In this document: piece after piece, positions 1 through 10,843 of the stretch
Numbering within the stretch: the stretch's first letter is position 1
Layout: each line of letters starts with the position of its first letter
DNA from: Tetranychus cinnabarinus
Lineage: Eukaryota > Arthropoda > Arachnida > Trombidiformes > Tetranychidae
Length of the DNA: 64,000 nucleotides
Assembly (NCBI GenBank): GCA_022266195.1
Contig: WHVY01000001.1
Span: 16,244,001-16,308,000, forward strand
Direction of reading: 5' to 3'
Position numbers and translations under genes: made by a program
Notes under the pieces: model-generated
Databases searched by the model: none
The model's input: the letters and a program-made list of their open reading frames with translations, nothing else
What the model was told of the DNA's origin: nothing

Positions 1-132
1 CTAAATATTCAAGATTAAAAATGCAAACTTTCAACTAAGTGATAATCAATAAAACGATTATTTCATTTGTTACAAACATAAATTCAATTGTTACAACAAT
101 TGAGTTGAGAAATGCGAAAGAGTAAAAGTATA

Positions 133-870
133 CTAAATTAAAAAAACTTTCAAAAATTCAAATCCATAATATTCATAGCATTCATCCTCTGAAGTAAGGC
201 CCAGGATTTTGAGCTTCTCAAGCTTAGGTTCATTATACATTCCCTCTGATCGACCTAATACAACACAATTTTTGAAATTAATACAGGAAATAAGACAAAA
301 TGGAGCTCACCGTCATCGTTGTAGATATTGAGTCTCTTTAGATTGAGGAAATATTTAGCTTCATAGCGGGAAGCATCCAGTCGATGACCCATCAGATAAA
401 GTTGCGTTATTTCACTGCCAGGTCTAAATCTAAGTAAACATGGGCTTAGATAATCAGTGGAAAGCATCTCGAGGTTTCTGCAGCGATCGATTACTTCGCA
501 TGAGAAAAGCCAGCTTATATTTATTAAACCCTACAATTTTCGAGCATCGGCCCAAAATCTACAAAGTGTGTTTCTTGGCAATTTCAGCTGGAGTGGTGCA
601 AAAATGCTGGAAACCTATTATCATGGATAAAATGGATATTATTATCCATTTTATCATCGTGAATTACTACTGCCTTTAAATTCTCAAACAATGAGGCTTT
701 CCAGAGTGGCTCAGAGTCCCTAGGCTTGGTTTGGGCATTACGTAAGGACGGTCAATATAATCTTCTTATGATTATCGAGTTTGATACAGACAAGGAAATA
801 GTATGGGAACTAGTCAGGATGATCCTCGTTTATTCTGGATCATTAATGAAACAAAATATTTAATTATATA
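133..870 (-). pseudogene. Decayed F-box/LRR-like gene
   Basis: Reading the minus strand, peptide blocks follow one another in protein order but in shifting frames. They include a segment with LWKASLFENLKAVVIHDD, then NTLCRFWADARKL, an in-frame TAG (533-531), then ISWLFSCEVIDRCRNLEML, then LDASRYEAKYFLNLKRLNIY. A normal 56-bp GT-AG intron (310-255) follows, then a last exon 254-133 containing KLEKLKILGLTSEDE and a stop at 135-133. The alternation of leucine-rich strands with short loops resembles the LRR half of arthropod F-box proteins. No F-box is visible upstream. At least one frame change (near 610-620) and one internal stop suggest a pseudogene. Family assignment is by resemblance only; assembly errors could mimic the breaks. 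Confidence 0.5.
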
Positions 871-1274
871 TTGATTTTTTCTTAGATCTGGACGTTTATT
901 TCAAGGGGAGAAAACTTCTGATTTTGGTAATCGTGATACGGTTTTTATTTCTAACTTTGGCATTACCAATAGACACCGTTATCATTTTTTGAATTAAGAA
1001 ATGATTGAAGTTAGTCAATTATTCTGTTCTTTTTTATTATTTTCGTTTCTGTTGACCAGAAGAGGAAATAGATCAAGAGCAGTGTTTCGCTTATCTGTGA
1101 CTGTCACTCTTTCTCGGCTGCATCATTTTAGATCGCCGACTTTCGTTTTCCAAGAATTGTTTGTCTAAATGTTTTCAACTTTATTATCATTAAATACTCA
1201 TTTCAAGCACCTACATATCTATATCTATGTATTTTTTCATTTAAACTATTTTTAGCCAATACAGTGCCAGCTAC

Positions 1275-1405
1275 CTTTCGTTGAACGAATAACTCGACCC
1301 ATGATTTCCCAATGTCAAGAGTCAAAGCACAATCAATATGGCGATATCCATCTTATAACAGTTCCTAAACCAAAAAGTGGCATGGTATTTCCAAAGTTAA
1401 TTTAG
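1275..1405 (-). pseudogene. Aldo-keto reductase N-terminal fragment
   Basis: The minus strand encodes INFGNTMPLFGLGT followed, after a change of frame, by DGYRHIDCALTLDIGKSW and then VELFVQRK before a possible GTAGCT donor at 1274. The two motifs are the start of the barrel (xxGxxMPxxGLGT) and the GYRHIDCA segment containing the catalytic Asp of the aldo-keto reductase family, at the spacing expected for its first about 45 residues. A stop codon lies just before the first motif and the frame shifts between the two. I see no later exons with the catalytic Tyr, Lys or His, so this is a broken fragment rather than a gene. Confidence 0.55.
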
Positions 1406-1623
1406 TTTCGATCTCTGGTTCGGTCATTTTGTTTTCGAAACAGAATAGAAAGCTTTCTAGAATTGTTAGAAAAGTTTTAGATTAGAGTAAAATTGAAAAT
1501 AACGATTCTTGATTAGGTACAAGAGTAGTTAAAACTGGTCGAATCAAAAAAGAAATCATCTTACCTTTTGATATTTAGGTTGAGCTGATATTACGTTCGA
1601 TTTATTATTGTCATCTGAGTCGG

Positions 1624-2512
1624 CTATAGAAGAAGATAATTCAGATGAAAATAATCTTCTTTCATAGATGATTCATATGACAATACTTCATCTTTGTCCT
1701 CTTCTCTACCTCCAATAGCTTCGTTTTCGTCTTGCTCCTCTTGATCAGAATAATCTTTTTGCTCCTCTAAATCGACATCTTGACCATCTAAATCTTCATT
1801 CAGCTTAGATAACCAAGATATCGACTTAGAGGAGCTTGAATTATCACAATCAAATAGATGCTTTGATACCGGAAGGGATGTAAGGTATGGTTATAGAGAA
1901 AGCTGTTTAACGAGAAAATTTTTGATTGACATCTAATATCTTCTGAAAATCAGTCCCAAACTCAGGTATCACCAAGAAACGATATTTCAACGTTGATTGT
2001 ACCTTTTTGGACATCCATCTCTTACTTTCGGCACTATTTGATTGTTTGTCATGTAAACCAGAGGCAATAAACTTAGGCATACCAAGGAATGTTAGTCCTG
2101 GAAATAGGAATAGAGAAAAAAAGTCATAAGACGAAGAAATTGAACGTTGGAGGCTTTTACCTTCACTTACTCTATTAATTAAATCATTAGCTTACCTTTC
2201 TTCTCCGCCCAATCTTTGATTAAATCAGATTTAGCTAATCGATAATAGAAACGCATCACATTAAAAAGTGGACCATTATTATGACCATGATAACATATTC
2301 ATAACCGTCTTATTCACTTGAAGTGGGTCTCGCTGTGTAGATTTCACCAAATCCTCCGACACCGATACTTTCACCAAGAACCCAACTTTTTTTGGTATTG
2401 TCAATAAGAATTTCACTTACAGGTAAAGGTTCAGGCAGACGATAGCCATTTGCCGCCATCCTAGGCTGACTAGTAACGTCATTTTTAGCAGCACCCTTCT
2501 TGAGACTTGGTT
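1624..2512 (-). pseudogene. VRK-type protein kinase pseudogene
   Basis: The minus strand starts with ANGYRLPEPLPVSEILID and TKKSWVLGESIGVGGFGEIY, the N terminus and glycine loop of VRK/casein-kinase-1-related kinases. It continues with NGPLFNVMRFYYRLAKSD and an in-phase GT-AG intron (2195-2098). The next exon carries LTFLGMPKFIASGLHDKQ and TDFQKILDVNQKFSR, closely following the VRK order. An in-frame TAA lies after the glycine loop, a frameshift removes the segment that should hold the ATP-binding lysine, and another stop follows KFSR. The text then jumps to SGIKAS (matching the HGDIKAS catalytic loop of the family) and to an acidic tail ending at 1624. Most of the C-lobe is missing, so no active kinase can be made. 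Confidence 0.7.
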
Positions 2513-2767
2513 AGCCATTTAAGCTAAGCGTATACAAGTATCGAATACTTATTAGCATAAATTTTAACTTTTAAAAAATCATGAAAATAATAACTTTTAA
2601 AACTCAACTCTAACGGATTTAAATATTGTTTGTATTAGCTCTTTCTCAAAAGCTTTAACGCTTTACATACCCAGCTTTATCGCTTATAGTGAATATGAGA
2701 TATTTGCATTTACCCATTTGTCTCAGGTTTACCGCATCTTTCCAACCATCAAATGAAAATTTAATGA

Positions 2768-3290
2768 TTACAAATATGATGCAGAATATAAAAAACAATT
2801 TAACTTTATATTGTGCGTAATCGAATCATCACGAAAACTACAGAAGTCCCGTCTATAGAGGCCTCCATCTATAATTTTGCCATCTCTAATAAGAAACCCC
2901 AATTTAATCGATTCAGAAAGTTCATTCATAATGAATAAAATATGCTCCATATTGCCATCATCAGGACTGTCATCGGGATGAATGGCAATTCTAATCAAAG
3001 TGAATTCCTCCACTGTTATTCCTGCTAGGGATATAATCTGAAATGTAAGGCGGAATGTAAGTGTATTGACGAGATGAATAATTAAAAAAATATAAGAAAT
3101 TTACCTGATCGATAAAATGTCGATGAGCTTGTCTCTCATCAGTGACATTTATATAAATTTCATGCTATGTTCCATTTGAATGTTTAACTTTGATGGTTGC
3201 TGAATGGAATAATGGATAGAAGTAAATTGCAAATTTACACGATTAAATTGTAAAGAAACCGCACCTTTTGGAGATCTACGGTGTTCGTTT
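2768..3290 (-). pseudogene. Two-exon remnant, unassigned
   Basis: An open stretch on the minus strand from about 3240 reads SATIKVKHSNGT, then an in-frame TAG (3167-3165), then HEIYINVTDERQAHRHFIDQ before a GTAA donor. After an intron ending in CAG near 3041 the frame continues with LAGITVEEFTLIRIAI and runs to a stop at 2768. The joined peptide has a weak ubiquitin-like rhythm (beta strand, TDE turn, helix, LIR strand), but I do not recognise a family. The single internal stop and the position among broken genes make a pseudogene likely; a TAG-for-TGG substitution would restore a clean reading frame. Confidence 0.35.
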
Positions 3291-3560
3291 AATCGCATTG
3301 CAATAAAACAAAGTAATGAATGAATTAAACAAAATTTACAAATTAAATTTAATTAAAATTAAATTTACAAACAAATTAATTAACTTTTTATTGTTCACTT
3401 TAAAAAATCTTCTTTCATAAAGCTAGTGATAACAAAACTCGATCAATAATTTGAACTTATTATAACCAATTACTCTCTGCTTTACTGCAATTCCCTCGAT
3501 CCCTGGCCTTATGTTTCTAGACACTTTGCAAGTTTTCCAACTGATTTTTTCCATTTCTAA

Positions 3561-4560
3561 ATGTCTAATCTTCGTTATCTACTCTTGTGTTCTGTTTTAA
3601 TCCATATTAATCTAGTCCAATGCAGACTCAGGTACAAAAAGGATAGTGATCTTCCATCAGGTGAGATAACGCTTTAATTTGTCTTTATTTTGTTGTTTTG
3701 AAGTTTATTTCAAAGAGTAGTATAGGTTTATTTACTCTTTCTCTCAACCGAGTTTATAACCGAGTTTTTATTTTCGTATATTTCCACCTCAAAAGTTTCT
3801 CATCATAAATTATATGCTGGCGATAACTTAGGCCTATCTTGTGTACCAGCATCAAGGGCGCTGCAACTTTCCTTCTGGTTCAAGAAACAGGGTGAAAAAT
3901 GGATACTAATTAAGGATGGAGTTTACCTACGTTTTCAATTTACGAAATATATCTAAGAAAGATTCAGGAATGTACAAGTGTAAATTAGTAGATGATCTTA
4001 AAAGTGTAAAGTTTTTCACGTCACCTTTTATGCACTCCTACTGCCAAGAAACCCAGCAGTTGGATATCAAAAAGCCTTAGTTGTCACTGGGTCAACAATC
4101 TTGGTTTGCCTTATATTTTACATTATAAAAGTGCAAGTCAGTCGATTGTTGATATTGAAAAAGACACAGAGAAGGATCAACAGCGAAATAATTTCAGATA
4201 AGTCTGACAATTCCAGTGCTCCTTTGAAAACTCTCGATCCAGCCGCGGAAAAGTATATGAATACTGTTGTTGGATATGAGCTTCCAGTCGACCAAAAATG
4301 GAAAATCTCACGAGAAAGATTGAAGTTACACAAGTCTGTTGGACAGGGTAACTTTGGTATCGTTTATAAAGAAGAGTTATGCGGCTTTGATAAGGATGAA
4401 GAGCCCATTACTACGGTTGCTGTTAAAATGCTGAAGGATTCATCTAATGACTCTGATAGGGCTGATCTTGTCTCAGAAATGGAAGTTACGAAACGGATCG
4501 GCAAACATAATCAATATATTCGGATGTTGTACTCGAAACGGTGAGTGCTCATCACATAAG
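3561..4560 (+). pseudogene. FGF-receptor-like tyrosine kinase pseudogene
   Basis: Exon 1 (3561-3660) gives MSNLRYLLLCSVLIHINLVQ, a good signal peptide, and ends at a GTGAG donor. The next exon encodes an Ig-like domain (GLSCVP, FWFKKQGEKW, ISKKDSGMYKCKLVD), a membrane segment (ALVVTGSTILVCLIFYIIKV) and a juxtamembrane stretch. It then starts a tyrosine kinase domain: WKISRERLKL, GQGNFGIVYKE, TVAVKMLKD and SEMEVTKRIGKH. This order and wording match FGF receptors. Frame changes occur within the Ig segment, before the membrane segment and at KH|INIFGCCTRNG (about 4510). Nothing matching the catalytic loop, DFG or C-lobe follows to 5 kb. I read it as a truncated, inactivated copy. Confidence 0.7.
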
Positions 4561-5860
4561 CCATTCCATTTTTTATGCAAAGAGAGTGCAAAAACCACGA
4601 GGTTTCCCTTTTTGCCCATTTAGGTGGAAAATTACAAATCAAACCCTAAATTTTCTTAAATTTCTTTTAGTTGGATCACTTAAAATTTGGAAGGGTCGCC
4701 TATAACCACCCTCGTATTTTAATAACTATTATAAGTATTTTAAATATCTTGATAATTTCGTTGGACTGTGCAACTGTGGGTGATCTTGACCATACAAAGG
4801 AATATTAAGAAAGGAACAAACATTTAATTTGGATTAACTTTTATCAAGAATAATTAGAAGAATCGGAAGGGTTAGGTTGGAAGCGTGCTTCAGTTTGGTT
4901 ACTTTGTTTTAATACATAAATGAGTTATGATCAAATTATGCATTATGTATCTAAAACCTTTTCTGCGTAAGGCAAATGCGTAGTCAATGCAATTATGTAG
5001 TTACCATGGGTCATTAAACTCACGCTAGTTCTATTGATAATGTGGGACAATCAGTGGTGGAAAGTGGGGTATCTCGTGTATCTTGGGTGGTGGATAATGG
5101 CATACAAATTGTTTGAAAATGTGGTGGAAAAAAGTCACTGTAAAGTGTTAGATGAAAGTGGTGGACAATTTGGTGGACAATTTGGTGGACAATTTTGTTG
5201 AAAAAAGTCTCTTTAAAAAGTGATGATGTTTGATTTTGTTGATTTGGTAAAGTGATAAAGTGGTGGGTGTGGTAGAAAAAAGCCGGTTACAAAAGTTAGC
5301 TAGTTTTCATTAAATTAATTACTCAATAAATTGTTTTATAATAGGATTTATTTCCATTGATTTAATATTGTCACCAAAATGTGGCACCAACACGAAATTC
5401 TACCAAGTTAGGGGGCGCTTTGCTGTAAACATAGTAGCGTCAAGGCTTCGCTTGTCATTCGCACCAAAGAGTAATACTCTTTGATTCGCACAAACATCGT
5501 TCTAATCAAACTAAAAATCGTTTATCATTTAACACACATCTACATCGCTAATTCGTTTATAATTTCGTTTATCGTTTATCGTTTGTAATAATTTATCCAT
5601 ATCTATAGATGCAGGAGAAACGAACAATTGAATTCGAGTTTCTTTTTCTCATTCGAGTTTATAGTTTATTGTTGTTAATCATTGATTATTGATGCGTTAC
5701 AAGAATAATTATGATTTTAAAAGATCTTAAAAAGTGATAAGTCGATTCACCTTAGATTTTATCTGCAGATTGGTTCGATTTTTAATATTCAAGAGTTAAT
5801 TAGCTAGGAAATCGTGTCTAAGTAAATTAAACCATAAATTTGATTAATTATTTGGAATAT
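4561..5860. other. Noncoding spacer with degenerate repeats
   Basis: No supportable gene. Around 5045-5270 the sequence is built from imperfect repeats of a GTGGTGGA/AAAAAGT theme, including three back-to-back copies of a 13-mer GTGGACAATTTGG at about 5161-5200. A palindrome inside direct repeats lies at 5457-5491 and is listed separately. The last part (about 5740-5860) is similar to the sequence downstream of the other two chemoreceptor genes. Confidence 0.6.
5457..5491. mobile_element. 8-bp direct repeats around a 19-bp palindrome
   Basis: ATTCGCAC occurs at 5457-5464 and again at 5484-5491. Between them sits CAAAGAGTA-A-TACTCTTTG, a perfect 9-bp inverted repeat with one central base. An 8-bp direct repeat flanking inverted ends is the signature of a hAT insertion. 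Here almost the whole interior appears to be lost, so it may be a collapsed element or excision footprint. Chance or a dimeric protein-binding site are alternatives. Confidence 0.4.
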
Positions 5861-7412
5861 TCAGAAGTATCGTTTGAAGTTCAAAGTGAACAATATTAAA
5901 GATGAGCCAATTTCCACCATAAACTGAAAAATAAAAGACATTAATTATCATAAACGAACTTTCTCAAATAATCAATAATAATAAGATATTGATTTCAAAC
6001 TTTCTGGACCGATGACATTGAAAAGTCACAGTAAATCTTTATACTAACTGTAACGAAGAAATCCTTTCCAATTCTTGTTATCGGACCAAATTGAATGCCA
6101 TATTCAGGTTCAAATATTCGTTCCATCAATTTTAAAAGCTTGAACAATATACAATCAAATGTTATTACTTTTTTTGCATCTTTTTATCAGATTACCTTGA
6201 ATTGACTGTAAACATTGAAACCATTGTATCGACAAATTGTTCTGAGATGTGAATATAAACGCTCTATCTGTAACAAATATCACGATTGATGGTCCGAAAA
6301 TTGGAGCAAAAATTAAACGCTTGTCTGTTGTTGTTATTGTAACGAATACTCACTTTAATTATAAATTCTCGTGCAATGAATGAAAGGAAGCCAATAATGA
6401 TGAAACCAATGCAACCAATTGAACCAACTGAATTAGCGAACAGTGGTGAATGAAAACGAATGATGAAACCATAAAATATAAACAGATCACAAACGAAAGC
6501 AATGACAGTGAACACGCAAAGGACAATATTACGAGTAAGCTTGGCGCTTTTTTCGGAGTCATTAAGACACTCGAATGTGTGCTTAGTTAAGATTGAAACA
6601 TGTTCATCGGTAAATCTCGAGCTACAGTATGAATTTGCTAATTCAACTACTGATTTCAACCTAAAAAGATGATATACTTGGATTGAAATAAGATAACCGA
6701 AAATAGCAAAATATTTTCCAATCACGATAATTGTTGTAATAATTGCAACTAAACTCCAGACCAAACTGTAAAATAAAAACTGTTTGACCTGATAAAAGTG
6801 TGGATTCAAGAGGAGTATGGAGTAGTAGCCAGGTCCAATGAAGAGACAACAGAATATGAAATTACGGTTAAGTTGATTAATCAGTATATGGATTGTACGA
6901 TGAAATTTTATTGCTTGGTTTGATGTCATTTGTAATTTAACTGGATCAAATCCATGCTTGATTATGTCCGAGTAAATTGTCAAAACACTGTATTTACCAC
7001 TTTTATCATATAAAACTATCAATTCGCTGTTAACAACTCCAATTAGGAAGCAGATAGCAAATAAAACGTTTACCATTGAGCGATGTTTTGTCTTGTAGGC
7101 AACGTCACCTAAATACAATTGGTAATCCTCATCGTCTATTATTGTTAAACAAACCAAACGAATCAAGTTGATTTGACCGATTGCTCGAATTATCAGACTG
7201 AAATAGTCAGTTTTAGTTGATTGATGAGACTCATTTTGATTGAAGCCAAATCGAGAGGCACGAAAAAATATTGAAAACTTTTCAAACTTTACGAGTTGTT
7301 CAATTGTCTCTTCAGAGGTTAAACCGTGACTCGGTAATCCTAATAATAAGTTGATCAATTTGATTTTAAAAGATGACAATGAATAATGTTGGCAGTGATT
7401 GAAAAGTTTCAT
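5861..7412 (-). CDS. Gustatory-receptor-like 7-TM chemoreceptor, copy 1
   Basis: Four exons: 7412-6354 (353 codons), 6267-6196 (24), 6138-6049 (30) and 5923-5861 (20 plus stop), 427 aa in total. All three introns are phase 0. The protein is rich in hydrophobic segments. A long first exon followed by three short phase-0 C-terminal exons is the usual gene structure of the arthropod Gr/Or superfamily, and the last segment (GKDFFV, then SSLILFTLNF) fits the Gr TM7 pattern. The start is set at the Met of MKLFNHCQ because it is conserved in all three copies; the open frame extends six codons further but without an ATG. It should be a plasma-membrane ligand-gated receptor in chemosensory cells; the ligand cannot be told. 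Introns of 57-125 bp are compact. Confidence 0.75.
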
Positions 7413-8165
7413 CTTCAATTTATTATGCAAATAAAATATGAAAAATATAAAAATTTATTCTTATATGTGGTTTTAATCTTATTACCAAAAATTATCAACT
7501 AATAGCAATCTGAAAATTCAGTGGTTGAGAAAGGCAAGTTTCCCAAGTTCACTGGTGCAAATTTTTCCAGCCAAACTTAGCTAAGACTGCATTTGGTTTG
7601 CATGGAGGTGCAATGTATTGCATTGAACAAAAACGTTTCATGGAAACTCAATTAAAATCTTAACCTTGGCATCTGAAGATGAAAGCAATATTGGTGTAAA
7701 TTGATCAATTTCATTTTCAAAGATGACAATGAAAGATGTCGCTGTTGACTGAAAAGTCTCAACTTCAATTAATTCTACAAATGAATGTTAAATGAGGTTT
7801 ATTCCAGCAATTAAAAAATTCCTTTTCTATTTTTCGGTAACACCAAGTTCACAGTTTTAGCAATGTGTCGTTAGTGCAGCTTGAAGATTCTGCATTGAAC
7901 TTTTACTTTTTTATTTGGGCATCTTGGAAATTCAAATACTGACATACTGAACACATTTATTAAAATAGACAGGAAATGCTCTTGAATCATAATAATGATA
8001 TTAATTTTTAATTGTAGATCTTGAGGGCGAAAAAATAATCAGTTGATTTTGTTACATTTGCTTTTATACGTAGTTGGACTATTTACCATTGAAGAACCAA
8101 TTTACTAGGAAATCGTATCCAAGTTGATCCACCATAATTGATTGATTGCTAATCGTTTCCAATGT
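7413..8165. other. Spacer between chemoreceptor copies 1 and 2
   Basis: Apart from the receptor relic, no gene. The part around 7530-7690 (including AACCTTGGCAT and AAAGCAATATTG) is repeated in diverged form upstream of copy 2 at about 9870-10040. The part around 8080-8160 (CTAGGAAATCGT) recurs downstream of copies 1 and 3. The repeat unit of the array therefore includes both flanks. Confidence 0.6.
7697..7785 (-). pseudogene. Chemoreceptor 5' exon relic
   Basis: On the minus strand the bases from about 7770 to 7697 encode RLFSQQRHLSLSSLKMKLIN, which lines up with the first residues of the three intact receptors (KLFNHCQHYSLSSFKIKLIN in copy 1). The start codon has become TTG and the similarity stops after about 25 codons. 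It lies upstream of copy 1 and downstream of copy 2, as expected for a deleted fourth member of the tandem array. Confidence 0.6.
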
Positions 8166-9747
8166 TCAGAAAAATCGCTTGAAGTTCAAAGTAAACAGCA
8201 TTAAAGATGAACCGATTTCCAACATAAACTGTATACAAAAAGACATTAAGATACTAAAATTATTAAAATATTGAAACTTTCACAAATAATCGAATGAAAA
8301 TATTGATTTCAAACAAAATTTTTGCTTGGACAACATTGAAAAGACATTGATTGTAAATCTGTAATACTAACTCTTATTAAGAAATCCTTTCCAATTGTTG
8401 CTATTGGACCCAATTGAATGCCGATTTTGGGTTCGGATAATCGTTCCATTAATTGTAAAAGCTTGAGTGATATAAAATAAAATGTTATTCCTTTTCTTTT
8501 CACCTTTTACACCTTGTATTAAATTACCTTAAACTGATTGTAGACATTGAAAACATTGTATCGACTAACTGAATGGAGATGTGAACATAAACGCTCTATC
8601 TGCATCCAATATCACCATTGATGGCCAAAAAATTAAAGCAGAAATTAGATTAAATATTCAGTCATTAAGCATACAAATGAATACTCACTTTGATTATAAA
8701 TTCTTGTGCAATTAATGAGAGGTAAACAATAACGCTGAAAACAATGCAACCAATTGAACCGAGCGAATTAGCGAACAGTGGTGAATGAAAACGAATGATG
8801 AAACCATAAAATACGAACAGATCACAAATCATGGTAACGCAAGTGAACACACAAAGGACAAAATCACCAGTTGATTTAACCCGCTTTTCAGATTGGTTTA
8901 GACATTCAAATGTCTGCTTGATGAAGGTTGAAGCAAGTTCATCAGTACATTTCACTCTTCGATAGGAATCTGCCAACTCTACCGCTGATCGCAACCTAAA
9001 AAGGTAATACACTTGAGTTAAAGTGAGATAACCAATAATAGCAAAATATTTTCCAGCCACGGTAAAGGCGACAATAACAGCGACTATACTCCAGGCCAAA
9101 CTGTAAAGTCGAAACTGTTTGACCAGATAAAAGTGTGGATTGGAGAGTAGTACGGAGTAGTAGACAGTTGCAAGGAAGATACAACAAAATATGTAGCGTC
9201 GGTTAAGTTGAGCTACTCGTATATGGATTGTACGATGAAATTGAATTGCTTGGTTTGAAGTCATTTGTAAGTGAACTGGATCAAATCCATGTTTAATTAT
9301 TCCCGAGTAAATTGTCAAAGCACTATTTTTACCACTTCTATCATAAAAAATAAGCCATTCATTAGTAACAACTCCAAATAGGAAGCAGATGGCATATAAA
9401 ATGTTAATCATTATTCGATGTTTAGTCTTGTAACCAGTGTCACCTAAATACAATTGGTAATCCTCATTCTTGATTGCTGTTAAACAAATCAAACGAATCA
9501 AGTTGATTTGACCCATCACTCGAATAATCAGACTGAAATAGTCAGTTTTAGGTGATTGATGAGACACTTTTCGGTCGAATCCAAATCGAGAGGCGAGGAG
9601 TAACATTAAAAATTTTTCAAATTTAACGAGTTGTTTGATAGTCTCTTCGGATGTTAAACCGTGATTCGGTAACCCTAGAACTAAATTGGTCGAGTCAGTT
9701 TTCAAAGACGACAATGAATAATTTCGCCATTGACCGGAAAGTTTCAT
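8166..9747 (-). CDS. Gustatory-receptor-like 7-TM chemoreceptor, copy 2
   Basis: Exons 9747-8689, 8599-8528, 8461-8372 and 8228-8166, with codon counts identical to copy 1 (353, 24, 30, 20 plus stop), phase-0 introns and 427 aa. The exon-1 donor (AAA|GTGAGT) and the third-exon donor (GTTAGT) sit at the same codons as in copy 1. The N terminus reads MKLSGQWRNYSLSSLKTD; an in-frame ATG 20 codons upstream exists, but the conserved Met gives the same length in all copies. Most divergence from copy 1 lies in the first exon. The last exon ends with SSLMLFTLNFKRFF. Role as for copy 1; ligand unknown. Confidence 0.75.
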
Positions 9748-10843
9748 CTTCAATTTATCATAGAAATGAAATAAACCACCGAAAGTTAAAAAATCAAAGT
9801 TGAGCATTATGAGGTGACTTTGATCTTATGGTGACAAAAATATCAATGAATAGCAAGCCCAATATTCAGTTGTTGAAGAAGGTAAGTTTCGCCAGATTTA
9901 CAAATTCAAAGTTGAAGTGATGGACATCCCATGCTGTATTACATTTAACCAAATCATTACAAAATAATCATCTTATAACAAAAACTTTGGAAACGCAAGT
10001 AAAATCTCAACCTTGGCATTTGGTAGGAAAAGCAATATTGTTTAATGTTCAATCGTTAAGAGTCAATTCAATATCATCAAAAACATTTAATTTAGTCATT
10101 TAAAGTTGAATCAATATTTGACAATTACGCAAAGGTAAAGATTTCATTTGAAAATTTGTTTATGAAACTCGACAGACTCGATATTCGTTTTCATTCGATG
10201 AATTTAATATAATCTGTGCGTGCGAATTGTGAGTCGAGAAAAAAAGTTGAGACTTGTGAGTTTCTTTGTGGCATGAAATAAAAGTTCATTCATGCAATTT
10301 GAAAATTCGTTACAAAAAAACTTTTATCACTTCGAATAGCCATCAGAACTAATTATCAAGACGATTTTTTCTCCCGTACGTTCAACAAATAATAAGAAAA
10401 TGGGAAATAACATTTTATTTGGCTGTAGTTTGTACAAACACATAACTTGGATTGAATAGCAATAGTTAAAGAGCTGCAACCTTATCGACAGAAAAGGCTG
10501 TCGAACACTTTCTTCGATTTATCGAAAGCTTCCCCAAACTTTTGAACCTCAATAATGATCTTCTGTGATCACTAAATTTGTCTGAAATTTCCTGCCAGAT
10601 CAACTGTATTTATACAAAAAATGTACTTTTATTTATAAATAATACTTGGCATTTATTATCATCTTTAAATAACAAGAATAATTATAATTTAAATCGTAGA
10701 TTGTGAAAGCGGAAAATTAAGTCGATTTACCATTTGATTTATAAACAGATTTGCTTAGGCCTTTTACCATTGAAGAGTAAATCTGCTAGGGAATCGTGTC
10801 CAAGTCAATCAAATCATAATTGATTGTTAATCGTTTCCAATCC
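9748..10843. other. Spacer between chemoreceptor copies 2 and 3
   Basis: No gene seen. The first 300 bp is similar to the upstream flank of copy 1 and the last 100 bp to the downstream flanks of copies 1 and 2. The middle is AT-rich without features I can name. Confidence 0.5.
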
